A DNA stretch of 64,000 nucleotides from Burkholderiales bacterium JOSHI_001 (GTDB lineage Bacteria > Pseudomonadota > Gammaproteobacteria > Burkholderiales > Burkholderiaceae_C): positions 3,744,090-3,808,089 of the forward strand of contig CM001438.1 in the NCBI GenBank assembly GCA_000244995.1, in the 5' to 3' direction. How positions within the stretch are numbered: the first letter of the stretch is position 1; each line of letters starts with the position of its first letter. A model generated the notes under the pieces. The model was not told the DNA's origin. It ran no database searches and worked only from the letters and a program-made list of their open reading frames with translations. Positions 17,939 to 27,453 of this stretch are shown one piece after another. Position numbers and translations under genes: made by a program.

Positions 17939-18228
17939 TCGCAGCCCTGCCCCACCCGCTGAAGGGTCTGTCCGCGGGCTGTTATGTGTGACACCGCACC
18001 GACGGGTCGCGATCGGACCCCGCAAGATGGGTCCATCGACCGGTGCGCAGGCCGTCCTCGGCCCTTGACCAGGGGCTTGCGCATGGCTTGACGGTGGCCC
18101 GTCAGCGCGATGGCACATGGCGCTGCGCTTTCATTTCAATCGAACCAGCGTCACGCGCTGGCCGCGCTACCTGAGCGCGGCTGGGTGTCCGCAGGCAGAC
18201 CCTCGCTGGATCTGCCAGAAAGCGCCCC
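17939..18228. other. 290-bp intergenic region
   Basis: Gap before the sensor-kinase operon. I see only a short inverted repeat CCAGCG / CGCTGG (18145-18161). No convincing promoter boxes, RNA or small gene are visible. The kinase promoter presumably lies here. Confidence 0.4.
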
Positions 18229-19962
18229 ATGTCCCTGACAGGCCCCCGATTGCCAGGCAGCACCCACCGAGCGCAATCCGCCCTTGCCAAGGAACTGCAG
18301 CGGCAACAGACCCTGCTCAAGACCGGGGCGCTGCAAAACGCCATCCTGAACAGCGCCAACTTTTCCAGCATCGCCACCGACGACAAGGGGGTGATCCAGG
18401 TCTTCAATGTCGGCGCCGAGCGCATGCTCGGCTACGCCGCCGCCGAGGTGCTGAACCGGATCACGCCCGCCGACATTTCCGACCCCCAGGAGATGGTGGC
18501 GCGCGCCCTGGCGCTCAGCACCGAACTCGCCACGCCCATCGCGCCGGGCTTCGAGGCCCTGGTCTTCAAGGCCTCGCGTGGCATCGAGGACATCTACGAA
18601 CTGACCTACATCCGCAAGGATGGCAGCCGCTTTCCGGCCGTGGTGTCGGTGACGGCCTTGCGCGACGCCCGCGGCGCCATCATCGGCTACCTGCTGATCG
18701 GCACCGACAACACGGCCCGCATGGGCCTGCACCACGCGCTGCAGGAAACCAATGTGGAACTGCGCCGCGCCACGCAGGCGGCCGAAAAGGCCAACCTGGC
18801 CAAATCGCAGTTCCTGTCCAGCATGAGCCATGAACTGCGCTCGCCGCTGAACGCCATTCTTGGTTTCGCCCAGTTGATCGAATCGGGCACCCCGCCGCCC
18901 ACGCCGGGGCAGAAGGAAAGCGTCGACCAAATCCTGCAGGCCGGCTGGTACCTGCTGGAGCTGATCAACGAGATCCTTGACCTGGCGCTGATCGAGTCGG
19001 GGCGCCTGTCGCTGTCGCCCGAACCGATGTTCCTCGCCGAGGTGCTGGCCGATTGCCAGGCGATGACCGAACCACAGGCGCGCAAGTGCGGCATCGGCGT
19101 CAGCTTTGCGCCTGCCGAGGACCGCCATGTGGTCAAGGCCGACCGCACCCGGGTCAAGCAGATCTGCGTGAACCTGCTGTCCAACGCCATCAAGTACAAC
19201 CGCGTCGGCGGCAAGGTCCAGGTGCGTTGCAGCCGCGCTGCGGGCAACTGGGTGCGCATCAGCTTCCAGGACACGGGCGACGGCCTTTCGGCGGACAAGC
19301 TGGCGCAACTGTTCCAACCCTTCAACCGCCTGGGCCAGGAATCCGGTGTCGAAGAAGGCACCGGCATCGGCCTGGTGGTGAGCAAGCAGTTGGTCGAACT
19401 GATGGGCGGGCGCATCGGTGCCGAAAGCACCGTGGGTGTGGGCAGCGTGTTCTGGATCGAACTGCCGAGCGCTGTGGCCCTGGAACTGCCCGATGGCACA
19501 GCACCTGCCCTGCCCACCGCGGAACCTGGGCGCCGCGATGACACGCTGCGGCGCAAGGTGCTGTGCGTCGAGGACAACCCGGCCAACCTGATGCTGGTGC
19601 AGAAGCTGCTGGCGCGCAGACCGGACATCCGCCTGCTCACGGCCTGCGACGGCCGGGCCGGCATCGAGCTGGCACGCGAGAGCCTTCCGGACGTGATCCT
19701 GATGGACATCAACCTGCCCGGCATCAGCGGCATCACGGCGCTGAAGATCCTGGCCGGCGACGCGGCCACGGCCCACATCCCGGTCGTCGCGCTCAGCGCC
19801 AATGCCATGCCGCGCGACATCGAGAAAGGGCTGGAAGCCGGCTTCTACCGCTACCTCACCAAGCCCATCAAGGTGGACGAGTTCCTGGCGACCCTGGATG
19901 GCGCCCTGGAATTCGCAGCATCGCCGCCGCAAGGCGGCCCCCCCATGGAGACCACCGAATGA
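18229..19962 (+). CDS. Hybrid sensor histidine kinase (PAS-HisKA-HATPase-REC)
   Basis: 577-aa cytoplasmic hybrid kinase without membrane segments. A PAS domain (about 40-165) reads an internal or redox/light-type signal. HisKA has the phospho-acceptor His201 in SHELRSPL. HATPase_c has NLLSNAIKYN, DTGDGL and GTGIGLVVSK boxes (about 305-420). A C-terminal receiver domain (about 452-570) has acidic pair EDN and phospho-acceptor Asp493 (LMDINLPG). It starts a three-gene operon, with stop overlapping the next start. The output is probably relayed to the adjacent REC-PAS protein and the Crp-type regulator. Confidence 0.9.
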   Translation: MSLTGPRLPGSTHRAQSALAKELQRQQTLLKTGALQNAILNSANFSSIATDDKGVIQVFNVGAERMLGYAAAEVLNRITPADISDPQEMVARALALSTELATPIAPGFEALVFKASRGIEDIYELTYIRKDGSRFPAVVSVTALRDARGAIIGYLLIGTDNTARMGLHHALQETNVELRRATQAAEKANLAKSQFLSSMSHELRSPLNAILGFAQLIESGTPPPTPGQKESVDQILQAGWYLLELINEILDLALIESGRLSLSPEPMFLAEVLADCQAMTEPQARKCGIGVSFAPAEDRHVVKADRTRVKQICVNLLSNAIKYNRVGGKVQVRCSRAAGNWVRISFQDTGDGLSADKLAQLFQPFNRLGQESGVEEGTGIGLVVSKQLVELMGGRIGAESTVGVGSVFWIELPSAVALELPDGTAPALPTAEPGRRDDTLRRKVLCVEDNPANLMLVQKLLARRPDIRLLTACDGRAGIELARESLPDVILMDINLPGISGITALKILAGDAATAHIPVVALSANAMPRDIEKGLEAGFYRYLTKPIKVDEFLATLDGALEFAASPPQGGPPMETTE

Positions 19963-20777
19963 TGTCCGAGTCAGAGATCCGCGGCGCCAGCATCCTGGTC
20001 GTTGACGACCAGGCCGCCAACGTCAAGCTGCTGACGCGCCTGCTGGCCGACGCGGGCTACTCCCGCGTGCGCACCACCATGAACCCGCTGGAGGTTTGTG
20101 CCATGCACCGGCGCGAGGGCTTCGACCTGATCCTGCTGGATCTGCAGATGCCCGGCATGGACGGCTTCCAGGTGATGGACGGGCTGAAGACCAACGACAG
20201 CGAACCCTACCTGCCGGTGATCGTGCTCACCGCCCAGCCCGGCCACAAGCTGCGCGCCCTGCAATGCGGCGCCAAGGACTTCATCAGCAAACCCTTCGAC
20301 CTGGTCGAGGTGAAGCTGCGCATCCACAACATGCTGGAGGTGCGCCTGCTCTACCGGCAGCTCGCGAAGCACAGCCAGTTGCTGGAGCAGGCGGTGCGCG
20401 AGCGCACCGCCGAACTGCGCGAGAGCGAGGCCCGCTTTCGAAGCCTGGCCGAACTGGCCTCCGACTGGTACTGGGAGCAGGACGAGCAGGGCCAGTTCAC
20501 CCGGGTGTCCGGGCCGGTGATGGAGATGCTGGGCATCCAGGTCGCCCCGCTGGTGGGCGGCGATGCCCCGCCTTTGCCCGCCAACGGCTGGGACGAGGCC
20601 GAACGGACCGTGCTGCAGGCCCGCATTGCGGCGCGCCAGCCCTTTCTGGATTTCGCCTTTGGGCGGGTCAATGCCGATGGAACACGGCAGCAGTTCCGCG
20701 TGAGCGGCGAGCCCATGTTCGACGCCACCTGCCGCTTCCTGGGCTACCGCGGCATCGGCGTGGAAGTGGGCGCGTGA
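19959..20777 (+). CDS. Response regulator with C-terminal PAS domain
   Basis: 272 aa. A receiver domain (residues ~10-130, VDDQ acidic pair, phospho-acceptor Asp61 in LLDLQMPGMDGF, Lys in SKPFDLVEVK) is followed by a coiled-coil linker (about 135-165) and one PAS domain (about 165-270). The protein ends after the PAS, with no DNA-binding, GGDEF or kinase output. In related proteins this architecture is often followed by an enzymatic domain, so this is either a signalling adaptor or a shortened form. ATG 19959 overlaps the kinase stop. A second ATG is at 19962. Confidence 0.85.
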   Translation: MMSESEIRGASILVVDDQAANVKLLTRLLADAGYSRVRTTMNPLEVCAMHRREGFDLILLDLQMPGMDGFQVMDGLKTNDSEPYLPVIVLTAQPGHKLRALQCGAKDFISKPFDLVEVKLRIHNMLEVRLLYRQLAKHSQLLEQAVRERTAELRESEARFRSLAELASDWYWEQDEQGQFTRVSGPVMEMLGIQVAPLVGGDAPPLPANGWDEAERTVLQARIAARQPFLDFAFGRVNADGTRQQFRVSGEPMFDATCRFLGYRGIGVEVGA

Positions 20778-21493
20778 CCCCACAAGCAGCCGAGCCGCTG
20801 AGCGGGCCCCGACAGAACCACTTGCTGGCCGCCCTGCCCGGTTCGGCCTTCGAGCCGCTGGCAGCGCACCTGGAACGGGTCCCCATGCGGCTGGGCGACA
20901 CGCTCTACGAACCTGGCGGCCAGCTCCGGCATGCCTACTTTCCCACCACCGCCATCGTGTCGCTGCATTACGTCACCCAGACCGGCGCGTCGGCCGAGAC
21001 CTGCGGCGTCGGCCCCGAGGGCATGGTGGGCATTGCGCTGTTCATGGGCGGGCACACCACGCCCAGTTCCGCGGTGGTGCAGACCGCGGGCCACGGCTAC
21101 CGGCTGGACCGCCAACGCCTGGTGCAGGCCTTTGACGCCGCCGGGCCGGTGCAGTGGGCGTTGTTGCGCTACGCCCAGGCCTTGATCGCGCAGATTTCGC
21201 AATCTGCAGCCTGCTACCGGCACCACTCGATCGAGCAACAGCTCAGCCGCTGGCTGTTGTCCACCCATGACCGCCTGGCTTCGACCGAACTGGTGGTCAC
21301 GCAGGAACTGGTGGCCGGTCTGCTGGGGGTGCGGCGCGAAAGCGTCACCCAGGCCGCCGGACGCTTGCAGGCAGCGGGGTACATCCGCTACCGGCGGGGC
21401 CACATCTCGGTGCTGGACGCGGCCGGGCTGAAGACCTGCGCCTGCGAGTGTTATGGCGCCGTGAAGCTGGAGCTGGACCGGCTGCTGACCTAG
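20774..21493 (+). CDS. Crp/Fnr-family transcriptional regulator
   Basis: 239-aa regulator: N-terminal cyclic-nucleotide-binding-like beta-barrel (about 15-130) and C-terminal winged helix with ELVVTQELVAGLLGVRRESVTQAAGRLQ. It lacks the N-terminal cysteines of Fnr and the PGE-R motif of cAMP-binding Crp, so the effector is unknown. The end carries the subgroup-typical CACECY. It starts at GTG 20774, overlapping the response-regulator stop (GTGA), so the three signalling genes are likely translated together. Confidence 0.87.
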   Translation: MTPQAAEPLSGPRQNHLLAALPGSAFEPLAAHLERVPMRLGDTLYEPGGQLRHAYFPTTAIVSLHYVTQTGASAETCGVGPEGMVGIALFMGGHTTPSSAVVQTAGHGYRLDRQRLVQAFDAAGPVQWALLRYAQALIAQISQSAACYRHHSIEQQLSRWLLSTHDRLASTELVVTQELVAGLLGVRRESVTQAAGRLQAAGYIRYRRGHISVLDAAGLKTCACECYGAVKLELDRLLT

Positions 21494-21507
21494 GCCCGCC
21501 GCACCGA

Positions 21508-22218
21508 TCAGGCCTGGCGCCGGGCGCGGTACAGCATGTCCAGGGTGATGTGGCGCACCTCGAGCTTGCTTTGTTCGATGTGCGCGCACAGCAGGCGTTT
21601 CGCCTCGTCCGCCCGGCGACGCATGATGGCGCGCAGGATGCGGGCATGCTCGTCGTAGGTGGCTTCCACGCGCGCGGGCTTGGTGAAATCCAGCCGGCGG
21701 ATGATGCGGATGCGTTCCGTGATCTCCTGGTGCACACGCACCATCTCGCGGTTGCCGCTGCCCTGCACCAGCAGGGCATGGAAGCGCTCGTCCAGGGCAC
21801 CGACGGCGGACGCGTCGATTTCACGTTCGGCCGTCGGGGCCAGCCAGACCTCGGCCAGCACCTTCAGCGCCGGGCGTTCCTCGCAGTCGGCCAGGTGGCG
21901 GGCGGCCTCGCATTCCAGCAGGGTGCGCAGGTCGTACAACTCGTCCATCACGTCGAAGTCCAGCGGCGTCACCTGCCAGCCTTGTTTGGGCAGCAGCCGC
22001 AGAAAGCCCTCGCGCAGCAGCCGCTGCAGCGCTGCACGCAGGGGCGTGCGACTCACACGCACCTGCAACGCGAGTTCGGTTTCCGAAAAATGGTCGCCCG
22101 GCATCAGCGCGAAGTCGAAGATCATGCGCTTGACATCCGCATAGGCCTGCTCGGCCAGGGTGGCGGGCTCGTCGACGACGGGGTCCAGGACGGGAGCGGG
22201 CAGGGGTCGAGCGCTCAT
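21508..22218 (-). CDS. GntR-family (FCD) regulator of the ureide operon
   Basis: 236 aa. GntR winged helix (residues ~20-90, core ALQVRVSRTPLRAALQRLLREGFL) and FCD effector domain with His/Asp residues (LDERFHALL, YDEHARIL). It is the last gene on the strand of the transporter-hydrolase operon, 37 bp after the HpxZ-like gene. It probably represses the operon in the absence of a ureide or its breakdown product. A GTATAC-centred dyad upstream of the binding-protein gene (31683-31694) is a candidate site. Confidence 0.87.
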   Translation of the reverse strand: MSARPLPAPVLDPVVDEPATLAEQAYADVKRMIFDFALMPGDHFSETELALQVRVSRTPLRAALQRLLREGFLRLLPKQGWQVTPLDFDVMDELYDLRTLLECEAARHLADCEERPALKVLAEVWLAPTAEREIDASAVGALDERFHALLVQGSGNREMVRVHQEITERIRIIRRLDFTKPARVEATYDEHARILRAIMRRRADEAKRLLCAHIEQSKLEVRHITLDMLYRARRQA

Positions 22219-22255
22219 GGTTCGGGCAGCAGGGGCACAGCCATCATACGCAGCG

Positions 22256-22657
22256 TCATGCCTTGTCTTCGAAGGCGATCATGCTCACGTGCGCGGCCAC
22301 GATGCGCCAGCCCTCGGGCAGGCGCGCCCAGGTCTGGGTCTGGAAGCCGCGCAAGGGCGTGTCGCTGCGCAGGAACTCCACCTGCGCCACCGCCAGGTCG
22401 GGCCCGAAGGCATGCAGGCGCAGGTGGTGCAGGCTGCGGGTGAAATTCGGCGCTGGCGTCGCGGCGCGGTAGGCCACCAGTTCGTCGATGCCCCATTGCC
22501 GGTCGGCGATGCCGTAGCGGGTGACACGCGCGTCGGCCCAGAAGTAGCGATTCAGCGCCGCCACGTCGTTGTCCATCAGGGCGCGCTCATAGTCGCGGAA
22601 GATGGCCGCCAGTTCGGCCAGCACCTCCGGGGCGTCGATGTCACCGGGCGCGATCAT
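22256..22657 (-). CDS. HpxZ/AtzH-like (DUF3225) protein
   Basis: 133-aa protein with the NTF2-like DUF3225 fold (YERALMDNDVAALNRYFW, WARLPEGWRIVAAHVS). Homologues are HpxZ in oxalurate breakdown and AtzH in s-triazine operons, always next to amidase-signature hydrolases of the HpxY/AtzE/AtzF kind. The biochemical role is not settled. Here it overlaps the allophanate hydrolase gene by 4 bp, which supports a partnership. Confidence 0.85.
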   Translation of the reverse strand: MIAPGDIDAPEVLAELAAIFRDYERALMDNDVAALNRYFWADARVTRYGIADRQWGIDELVAYRAATPAPNFTRSLHHLRLHAFGPDLAVAQVEFLRSDTPLRGFQTQTWARLPEGWRIVAAHVSMIAFEDKA

Positions 22658-24462
22658 GCGCGGGCGGCAGCCTGCGCCGCGAGGTAGGCACGCCAGCCAC
22701 CGTGCCCGCTGACGTCGGGCGCCGCCGCCAGTGCCGCGCCTTCGCAGATGAAACCCTTGACCCAGCGGCCATCTTCCAGCTGCACATTGCCCAGGCCCAG
22801 CGGCGGCGGGATCAGGGCCAGGAAGGAGCCGACGCTGGCCGTGGGCAGTTCATACACCTCCAGCGCGATGGCATGGCCGGTCTCGCCCTCGGCCACCCGC
22901 GCCAGCCCGGGCTTGGGCGGCACGCTGCCGGGCAGGGCGTGCAGGCGGTAGCGCGGCGCGCTGCGCGTGCGCGCCAAGAGGCGCGCACCCCGTTCGACCA
23001 GTTGTCCATGCAGGGGCAGGCCCTGCAGGTGGGCACCCACGACGGCCAGTTGCAGCGTGGGCGCGGCGGCGGGCAGCGCGGTGGGCGCCAGGTCAGCGGG
23101 CACAGCCTCGCGCAGGCGCGCGCCGAGCGGCCCCGGACCCGCGGTTTCCCATCGCAGGCCCCAGTGCGCCAGGGCCGCGTCGGCACCCCCGGGTGCGATG
23201 AAGGTCACGCCGAAGGGCAATCCGGTGGACGGCACCGTGACCGGCAGGGCCAGCGCGGCCCAGCCCAGCAGGTTGACGAAGTTGGTGTAGCGCCCCAGCT
23301 CACTGTTGCGCTGTACCGGCGCCTGCGCCACCGCTTCGTGCGTGGGGCAGGTGGGTGCGGTGGGCACCATCAGCGCATCCACCCGCTGCCACAGCGGCGC
23401 CAGCGCGGCGCGCAATTCTTCCAGGCGGTAGCGGGCGCGGAAAGCGGCGGTGGCGTTGTAGGCATGGGCGGCGCGGATCACATCGGCCACCGTGGCGTCC
23501 AGCGCCTCGGGCTGCTGGGCCAGCAGGGCCTGCACCACGGCATGGCGTTCGGCCACCCAGGGGCCGCCGTAGAGCAGTTGCGCCACCTCGTACAAGGGCG
23601 CGAAGTCCACCGTCACCAGTTCGGCCCCCAGATCGCGGGCCCGGGCCCGAGCCTGGTCGAAGCCACGGTCGAAGCCCAGCGCGGCATCACACCCCGGGTC
23701 GGCCGGCACGCCCAGGCGCAGCGCGGCGCGGCTGCCGCCCAGCCAGGGCGGTTGCAGCTCGGGCCAGGCGAAACGCGGCTCGTCGTCGGCGCCTTCCATC
23801 ACCGCCATCACCGCGGCGGCGTCGGCCACGGTGAGGGCGAAGACGCTCAGCACATCCAGCGTGCGGCAGGCCGGCAGCACGCCGGCCATGGGAACGCGCC
23901 CGGGCGATGGCTTCAGCCCCACCAGGTTGTTGAAGCCGGCCGGCACGCGGCCGGACCCGGCCGTGTCGGTGCCCAGGGCAAAGGGCACCAGGCCACGCGC
24001 CACCACCGAGGCCGAGCCCGAGCTGGAGCCGCCGCTGACATAGCGCGCATCGAAGCTGTTGGGCACCTCGCCATAGGGCGAACGCGTGCCCACCAGACCG
24101 GTGGCGAACTGGTCCAGGTTGGTCTTGCCCACCAGCACCGCGCCGGCGGCCTGCAGGCGGCGCACCGCGGTGGCGGTTTGCTCGGGCTGGTAGGCGAAGG
24201 TCGGGCAGGCGGCGGTGGTGGGCAGGCCGGCCACGTCGATGTTGTCCTTCACCGCGAAGGGCAGGCCCCACAGCGGCGTGGCCGGACCGCGCGGCGGCAG
24301 GGCCGCCACCTGGGCCCGGATGAAGTCGAGCGTGCAGCGCAGGATCCAGGCCGGGTCGTCGGCCTGAAACGACGCAGCCAGCGCGCCCAGCAGGTCCTGC
24401 GGCCGCGCGCCTTCGTCGTAGGCACGGCGCCAATCGGCCCCGGTGTGCAGGGGTGGGGTCAT
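22654..24462 (-). CDS. atzF: Allophanate hydrolase
   Basis: 602-aa amidase-signature enzyme that splits allophanate to ammonia and CO2. Ser-Ser-Lys triad motifs: Lys in [11 protein letters not shown] (about residue 75), [12 protein letters not shown] (about 145-160) and the nucleophile Ser in [13 protein letters not shown]. The ~150-aa C-terminal domain (about 450-600, ending near VKGFICEG) is the allophanate-hydrolase-specific extension absent from simple amidases. It follows the cysteine hydrolase gene with an ATGA overlap, which fixes the start at 24462. It would finish biuret degradation in this operon. Confidence 0.92.
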   Translation of the reverse strand: MTPPLHTGADWRRAYDEGARPQDLLGALAASFQADDPAWILRCTLDFIRAQVAALPPRGPATPLWGLPFAVKDNIDVAGLPTTAACPTFAYQPEQTATAVRRLQAAGAVLVGKTNLDQFATGLVGTRSPYGEVPNSFDARYVSGGSSSGSASVVARGLVPFALGTDTAGSGRVPAGFNNLVGLKPSPGRVPMAGVLPACRTLDVLSVFALTVADAAAVMAVMEGADDEPRFAWPELQPPWLGGSRAALRLGVPADPGCDAALGFDRGFDQARARARDLGAELVTVDFAPLYEVAQLLYGGPWVAERHAVVQALLAQQPEALDATVADVIRAAHAYNATAAFRARYRLEELRAALAPLWQRVDALMVPTAPTCPTHEAVAQAPVQRNSELGRYTNFVNLLGWAALALPVTVPSTGLPFGVTFIAPGGADAALAHWGLRWETAGPGPLGARLREAVPADLAPTALPAAAPTLQLAVVGAHLQGLPLHGQLVERGARLLARTRSAPRYRLHALPGSVPPKPGLARVAEGETGHAIALEVYELPTASVGSFLALIPPPLGLGNVQLEDGRWVKGFICEGAALAAAPDVSGHGGWRAYLAAQAAARA

Positions 24463-25136
24463 GCGGGCAGGGCCTTGATCAGCAGGTCGGACGGCGCCAC
24501 CCAGCCGACGATGGCGCCCTGGGCGGTGACCATCGCCAGCGTGGCGGCCTTGAAGTCGGGGAAGTAGCTCTCGGTGCCGTCCTCCAGCAGCAGGCATTCG
24601 TAGCCACGGTCGTTGGCTTCGCGCATGGAGGTCTGCACGCACACCTCGGTGGTGACGCCCATGAACACCAGGTGGGTGATGCCGCGCTGGCGCAACAGGG
24701 TGTCGACCGGCGTGGCGCAGAACATGCCCTTGCCGGACTTGTCCACCACCCACTCGCCGGGCAAGGGTGCCAGTTCGGGAATGATCTCGGCACCGGGCTC
24801 GCCGGCCACCAGCACGCGGCCCATGGGCCCCACATCGCCGATGCGCAGCGACGGGTTGCCGCGCAGGCGCTTGGCCGGCGGGCAGTCGGCCAGGTCGGGG
24901 CGGTGCGCTTCGCGGGTGTGCAGCACGGGGCCGCCCGCAGCCCGCCAGGCGTCCAGCACGCGGCGCACCGTGGGCACGATGGCCTGCAGGCGCGTGACGT
25001 CGTTGCCCAGGCTTTCGCCAAAGCCGCCGCGTTCAATGAAGTCACGCTGCATGTCGATGATGACCAGCGCCGTGCGGGCCAGCTCGCTGCGCCAGGCGAA
25101 GGGCCGGGCGCCGGGGAGATGAATGGAATGGCTCAT
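24459..25136 (-). CDS. Isochorismatase-like cysteine hydrolase, candidate triuret hydrolase
   Basis: 225-aa cysteine hydrolase. Triad: Asp in VIIDMQRDF (about residue 28), Lys in DKSGKGMF (about 133), Cys in [11 protein letters not shown] (about 168). It is a paralogue of the BiuH-like protein two genes upstream (shared [32 protein letters not shown]), but clearly diverged. In Herbaspirillum a triuret hydrolase (TrtA) is encoded with a biuret hydrolase, giving triuret, biuret, allophanate and ammonia in turn. This gene fits the TrtA place, but a second biuret or other ureide amidohydrolase cannot be excluded. It overlaps both neighbours by 4 bp. Confidence 0.85.
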   Translation of the reverse strand: MSHSIHLPGARPFAWRSELARTALVIIDMQRDFIERGGFGESLGNDVTRLQAIVPTVRRVLDAWRAAGGPVLHTREAHRPDLADCPPAKRLRGNPSLRIGDVGPMGRVLVAGEPGAEIIPELAPLPGEWVVDKSGKGMFCATPVDTLLRQRGITHLVFMGVTTEVCVQTSMREANDRGYECLLLEDGTESYFPDFKAATLAMVTAQGAIVGWVAPSDLLIKALPA

Positions 25137-26677
25137 GCCGCCACCTTGTCCGCCGCGTGCGCGCGCCCGCCCATGAAGGCGCCGAGCGAGGGCCGGTCGG
25201 CCTGCGCGGCGGGCACGTCGTGCACGATGCGGCCTTCGCTCATCACCACGATGCGGTCGGCCAGTTCCAGCAACTCGTCCAGGTCTTCGCTGACCAGCAG
25301 CACCGCAGCGCCGCGGTCGCGCGCAGCCAGCAGGCGGCCGTGAATTTCCGCCACCGCGGCGAAGTCCAGGCCGAACACCGGGTTGCTGACCAGCAGCAGC
25401 TCGGCGTCCCCGGCCAGCTCGCGCGCCAGCACGGCGCGCTGCACATTGCCGCCCGACAGGGTGCGGATGGCCGCCCGCTCGCCCTGGGTCTTCACGCCGT
25501 ATTCGGCGATCCAGTCGCGCGCACGTTCGCGCAGCGCGCCCCAGCGCACCCAGCCAGCGCGCGACCAGGGCGGCTCGTCGAAGTGGCGCAGCGCCATGTT
25601 CTGCGCCACGCTGAGTTCGCCCACGCAGGCATTGCCCAGCGGCTCTTCGGGCAGGCTGCGCACCTTGCGCAGGCGGTTGTCGGCGCGACGGGCCTGGAAG
25701 GGCTGGCCGTCCACCTGCACCGTGCCGCTTTCGCGTGCGCGCTGGCCGGTCAGGGCCTGCATCAGTTCACGCTGGCCGTTGCCGCTGACGCCGGCCACGC
25801 CGACGATTTCACCCGCGCGCACCTGCAGGCTCAAGGCCCGCACCGCGGGCTCGCCACGGTCGCCCATGACCTGCAGCGCGTCAATGGCCAGCTTCACCGC
25901 GCCGGCCGGGCGCGCCGCGCGCGGGCGGCGTTCGGCCGTGGTCAGCGCGGCCTTGCCTTCACCCACCATGGCCGAGGCCAGGCGCTGCGGTGTGGCCTGC
26001 GCCACCGCCAGGCTCTCTACCAGTTCACCGCGGCGCAGCACGCTCACGTCGTCGGCATGCGCCATCACCTCGCGGAACTTGTGGGTGATGAGGATGATGG
26101 AGCAGGCGCCGGAGCGCGCGCGCTGGCGCAGGGCGCCCAGCACCTCGTCGGCCTCCTGCGGCGTGAGCACCGAGGTAGGCTCGTCCAGGATCAGCAGGCG
26201 CGGTTTCAGGAACAGCTGCTTCAGGATTTCCAGCTTCTGCTTTTCACCCGCCGACAGGTCCAGCGGCATGGCGTCCAGCGGCAGCTGGAAGGGCGTGGTG
26301 CGCAGGAAGGCGTCCAGCTCGGCGCGCGCGGACTTCCAGTTCAGCACCAGGGGCAGGTGGCCGCGGGCCAGCAGCAGGTTCTCGGCCACGGTCATGCCCG
26401 GCACCACGGTGAAGTGCTGGTAGACCATGCCGATGCCAAGGTCGCGCGCCACCGTGGGCGAGTGGATGTCCTGCTCGCGCCCGTCCAGCATCACCGCGCC
26501 GTCGTCGGGCTTGTGGTAGCCAACGATGCACTTCACCAGGGTGCTCTTGCCCGCGCCGTTCTCCCCCAGCAGGGCGTGCACCGTGCCCGGGCGCACCGTC
26601 AGGCTGACGCCGTTCAGCGCGGTGAAGGCGCCGAAGCGCTTGGTGAGCTGGTAGGTTTCCAGCGTCAGCGCGCTCAT
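25133..26677 (-). CDS. BMP-type ABC transporter ATPase, two-cassette
   Basis: 514-aa ATPase with two ABC cassettes, the type serving BMP-family (nucleoside/purine-like) importers. First: Walker [10 protein letters not shown], signature [12 protein letters not shown], Walker [12 protein letters not shown]. Second: VSGNGQREL, signature [14 protein letters not shown], and a degenerate Walker B region [15 protein letters not shown] 26677 is used. GTG 26686 would overlap the upstream stop as GTGA and is equally plausible. It energises the permeases at 28470-30493 although the formamidase and BiuH genes intervene. Confidence 0.9.
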   Translation of the reverse strand: MSALTLETYQLTKRFGAFTALNGVSLTVRPGTVHALLGENGAGKSTLVKCIVGYHKPDDGAVMLDGREQDIHSPTVARDLGIGMVYQHFTVVPGMTVAENLLLARGHLPLVLNWKSARAELDAFLRTTPFQLPLDAMPLDLSAGEKQKLEILKQLFLKPRLLILDEPTSVLTPQEADEVLGALRQRARSGACSIILITHKFREVMAHADDVSVLRRGELVESLAVAQATPQRLASAMVGEGKAALTTAERRPRAARPAGAVKLAIDALQVMGDRGEPAVRALSLQVRAGEIVGVAGVSGNGQRELMQALTGQRARESGTVQVDGQPFQARRADNRLRKVRSLPEEPLGNACVGELSVAQNMALRHFDEPPWSRAGWVRWGALRERARDWIAEYGVKTQGERAAIRTLSGGNVQRAVLARELAGDAELLLVSNPVFGLDFAAVAEIHGRLLAARDRGAAVLLVSEDLDELLELADRIVVMSEGRIVHDVPAAQADRPSLGAFMGGRAHAADKVAA

Positions 26678-26682
26678 GCCGA

Positions 26683-27366
26683 TCACCAGCCGGCCAGCAG
26701 GTCCAGCACCGCGCGTGAATCGGACACCGCGCCGAACACCCCGCCCTGCATCTGGATCATCTTCAGCGCGGCCTCGTGGTTGCCGCGGTCGGTGGCGCCG
26801 GTGCAGTCGGACAGCATCACGCACTCAAAGCCGCGGTCGTTGGCTTCGCGCATGGTGGTGTGCACGCACACGTCGGTGGTGATGCCGGTGAGGATGAGGT
26901 TGCGGATGCCGCGGGTGTGCAGGATCAGCTCCAGGTCGGTGGCGCAGAAGCTGCCCTTGCCGGGCTTGTCGACGATGGGCTCGCCCGCGATGGGGTAGAG
27001 CTCGGGGATGATGTCCCAGCCGGGTTCGCCGCGCACCAGGATGCGGCCGCAGGGCCCGGCGTCGCCGATGCCCGCGCCGATGCGCTGGCTGCGCCAGCGC
27101 TTGTTGGCCGGCAGATCGGCCAGGTCGGGTCGGTGGCCTTCGCGGGTGTGGATCACGTGCAGGCCGGTGCGGCGGGCTTCGGCCAGCAGCTTTTTCAGCG
27201 GCTCGATCGGCGCGCGCGTCATGCTCAGGTCGTAGCCCATCTTGTCGACATAGCCGCCCACGCCGCAGAAGTCGGTCTGCATGTCGATGATGACCAGGGC
27301 CGTGTTCTTGGGCGTGACCTCGCCGTCGTAGGGCCAGGCATAGGGTTCGCTGCGCAGGGTGGGCAT
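26683..27366 (-). CDS. biuH: Biuret hydrolase
   Basis: 227-aa cysteine hydrolase strongly resembling BiuH of Rhizobium leguminosarum along its whole length: YAWPYDG start, [20 protein letters not shown] (catalytic Asp), [29 protein letters not shown] (catalytic Lys) and [17 protein letters not shown] (nucleophile Cys). BiuH converts biuret to allophanate and ammonia. The product is the substrate of the AtzF gene further down the operon. An 87-bp palindromic repeat region separates it from the formamidase gene. Confidence 0.9.
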   Translation of the reverse strand: MPTLRSEPYAWPYDGEVTPKNTALVIIDMQTDFCGVGGYVDKMGYDLSMTRAPIEPLKKLLAEARRTGLHVIHTREGHRPDLADLPANKRWRSQRIGAGIGDAGPCGRILVRGEPGWDIIPELYPIAGEPIVDKPGKGSFCATDLELILHTRGIRNLILTGITTDVCVHTTMREANDRGFECVMLSDCTGATDRGNHEAALKMIQMQGGVFGAVSDSRAVLDLLAGW

Positions 27367-27373
27367 GGGCGGC

Positions 27374-27447
27374 CTCAGTCCCGCACGGCCGCCCGAAGGG
27401 ACTGAGCGCCCCCCCGGGGGGCAGCGAGCAACGCGAGCGTGGGGGTT
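27374..27447. repeat. REP-like palindromic element of Burkholderiales type
   Basis: Two hairpins in the BiuH-formamidase gap: a perfect 9-bp inverted repeat CTCAGTCCC (27374-27382) / GGGACTGAG (27398-27406), followed by a C-run/G-run palindrome at 27408-27422 and a GCGAGCAACGCGAGCG segment. This composition matches an intergenic repeat I know from many Burkholderiales genomes. It is the only copy I find in the window. It may attenuate or stabilise the long operon mRNA. Confidence 0.7.
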
Positions 27448-27453
27448 GTCATG

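Noticed and set aside
22702-24567. 621-codon frame antisense to the allophanate hydrolase
   Set aside because: Gly/Gln/His/Arg-rich shadow frame; the other strand carries a complete amidase-signature enzyme.
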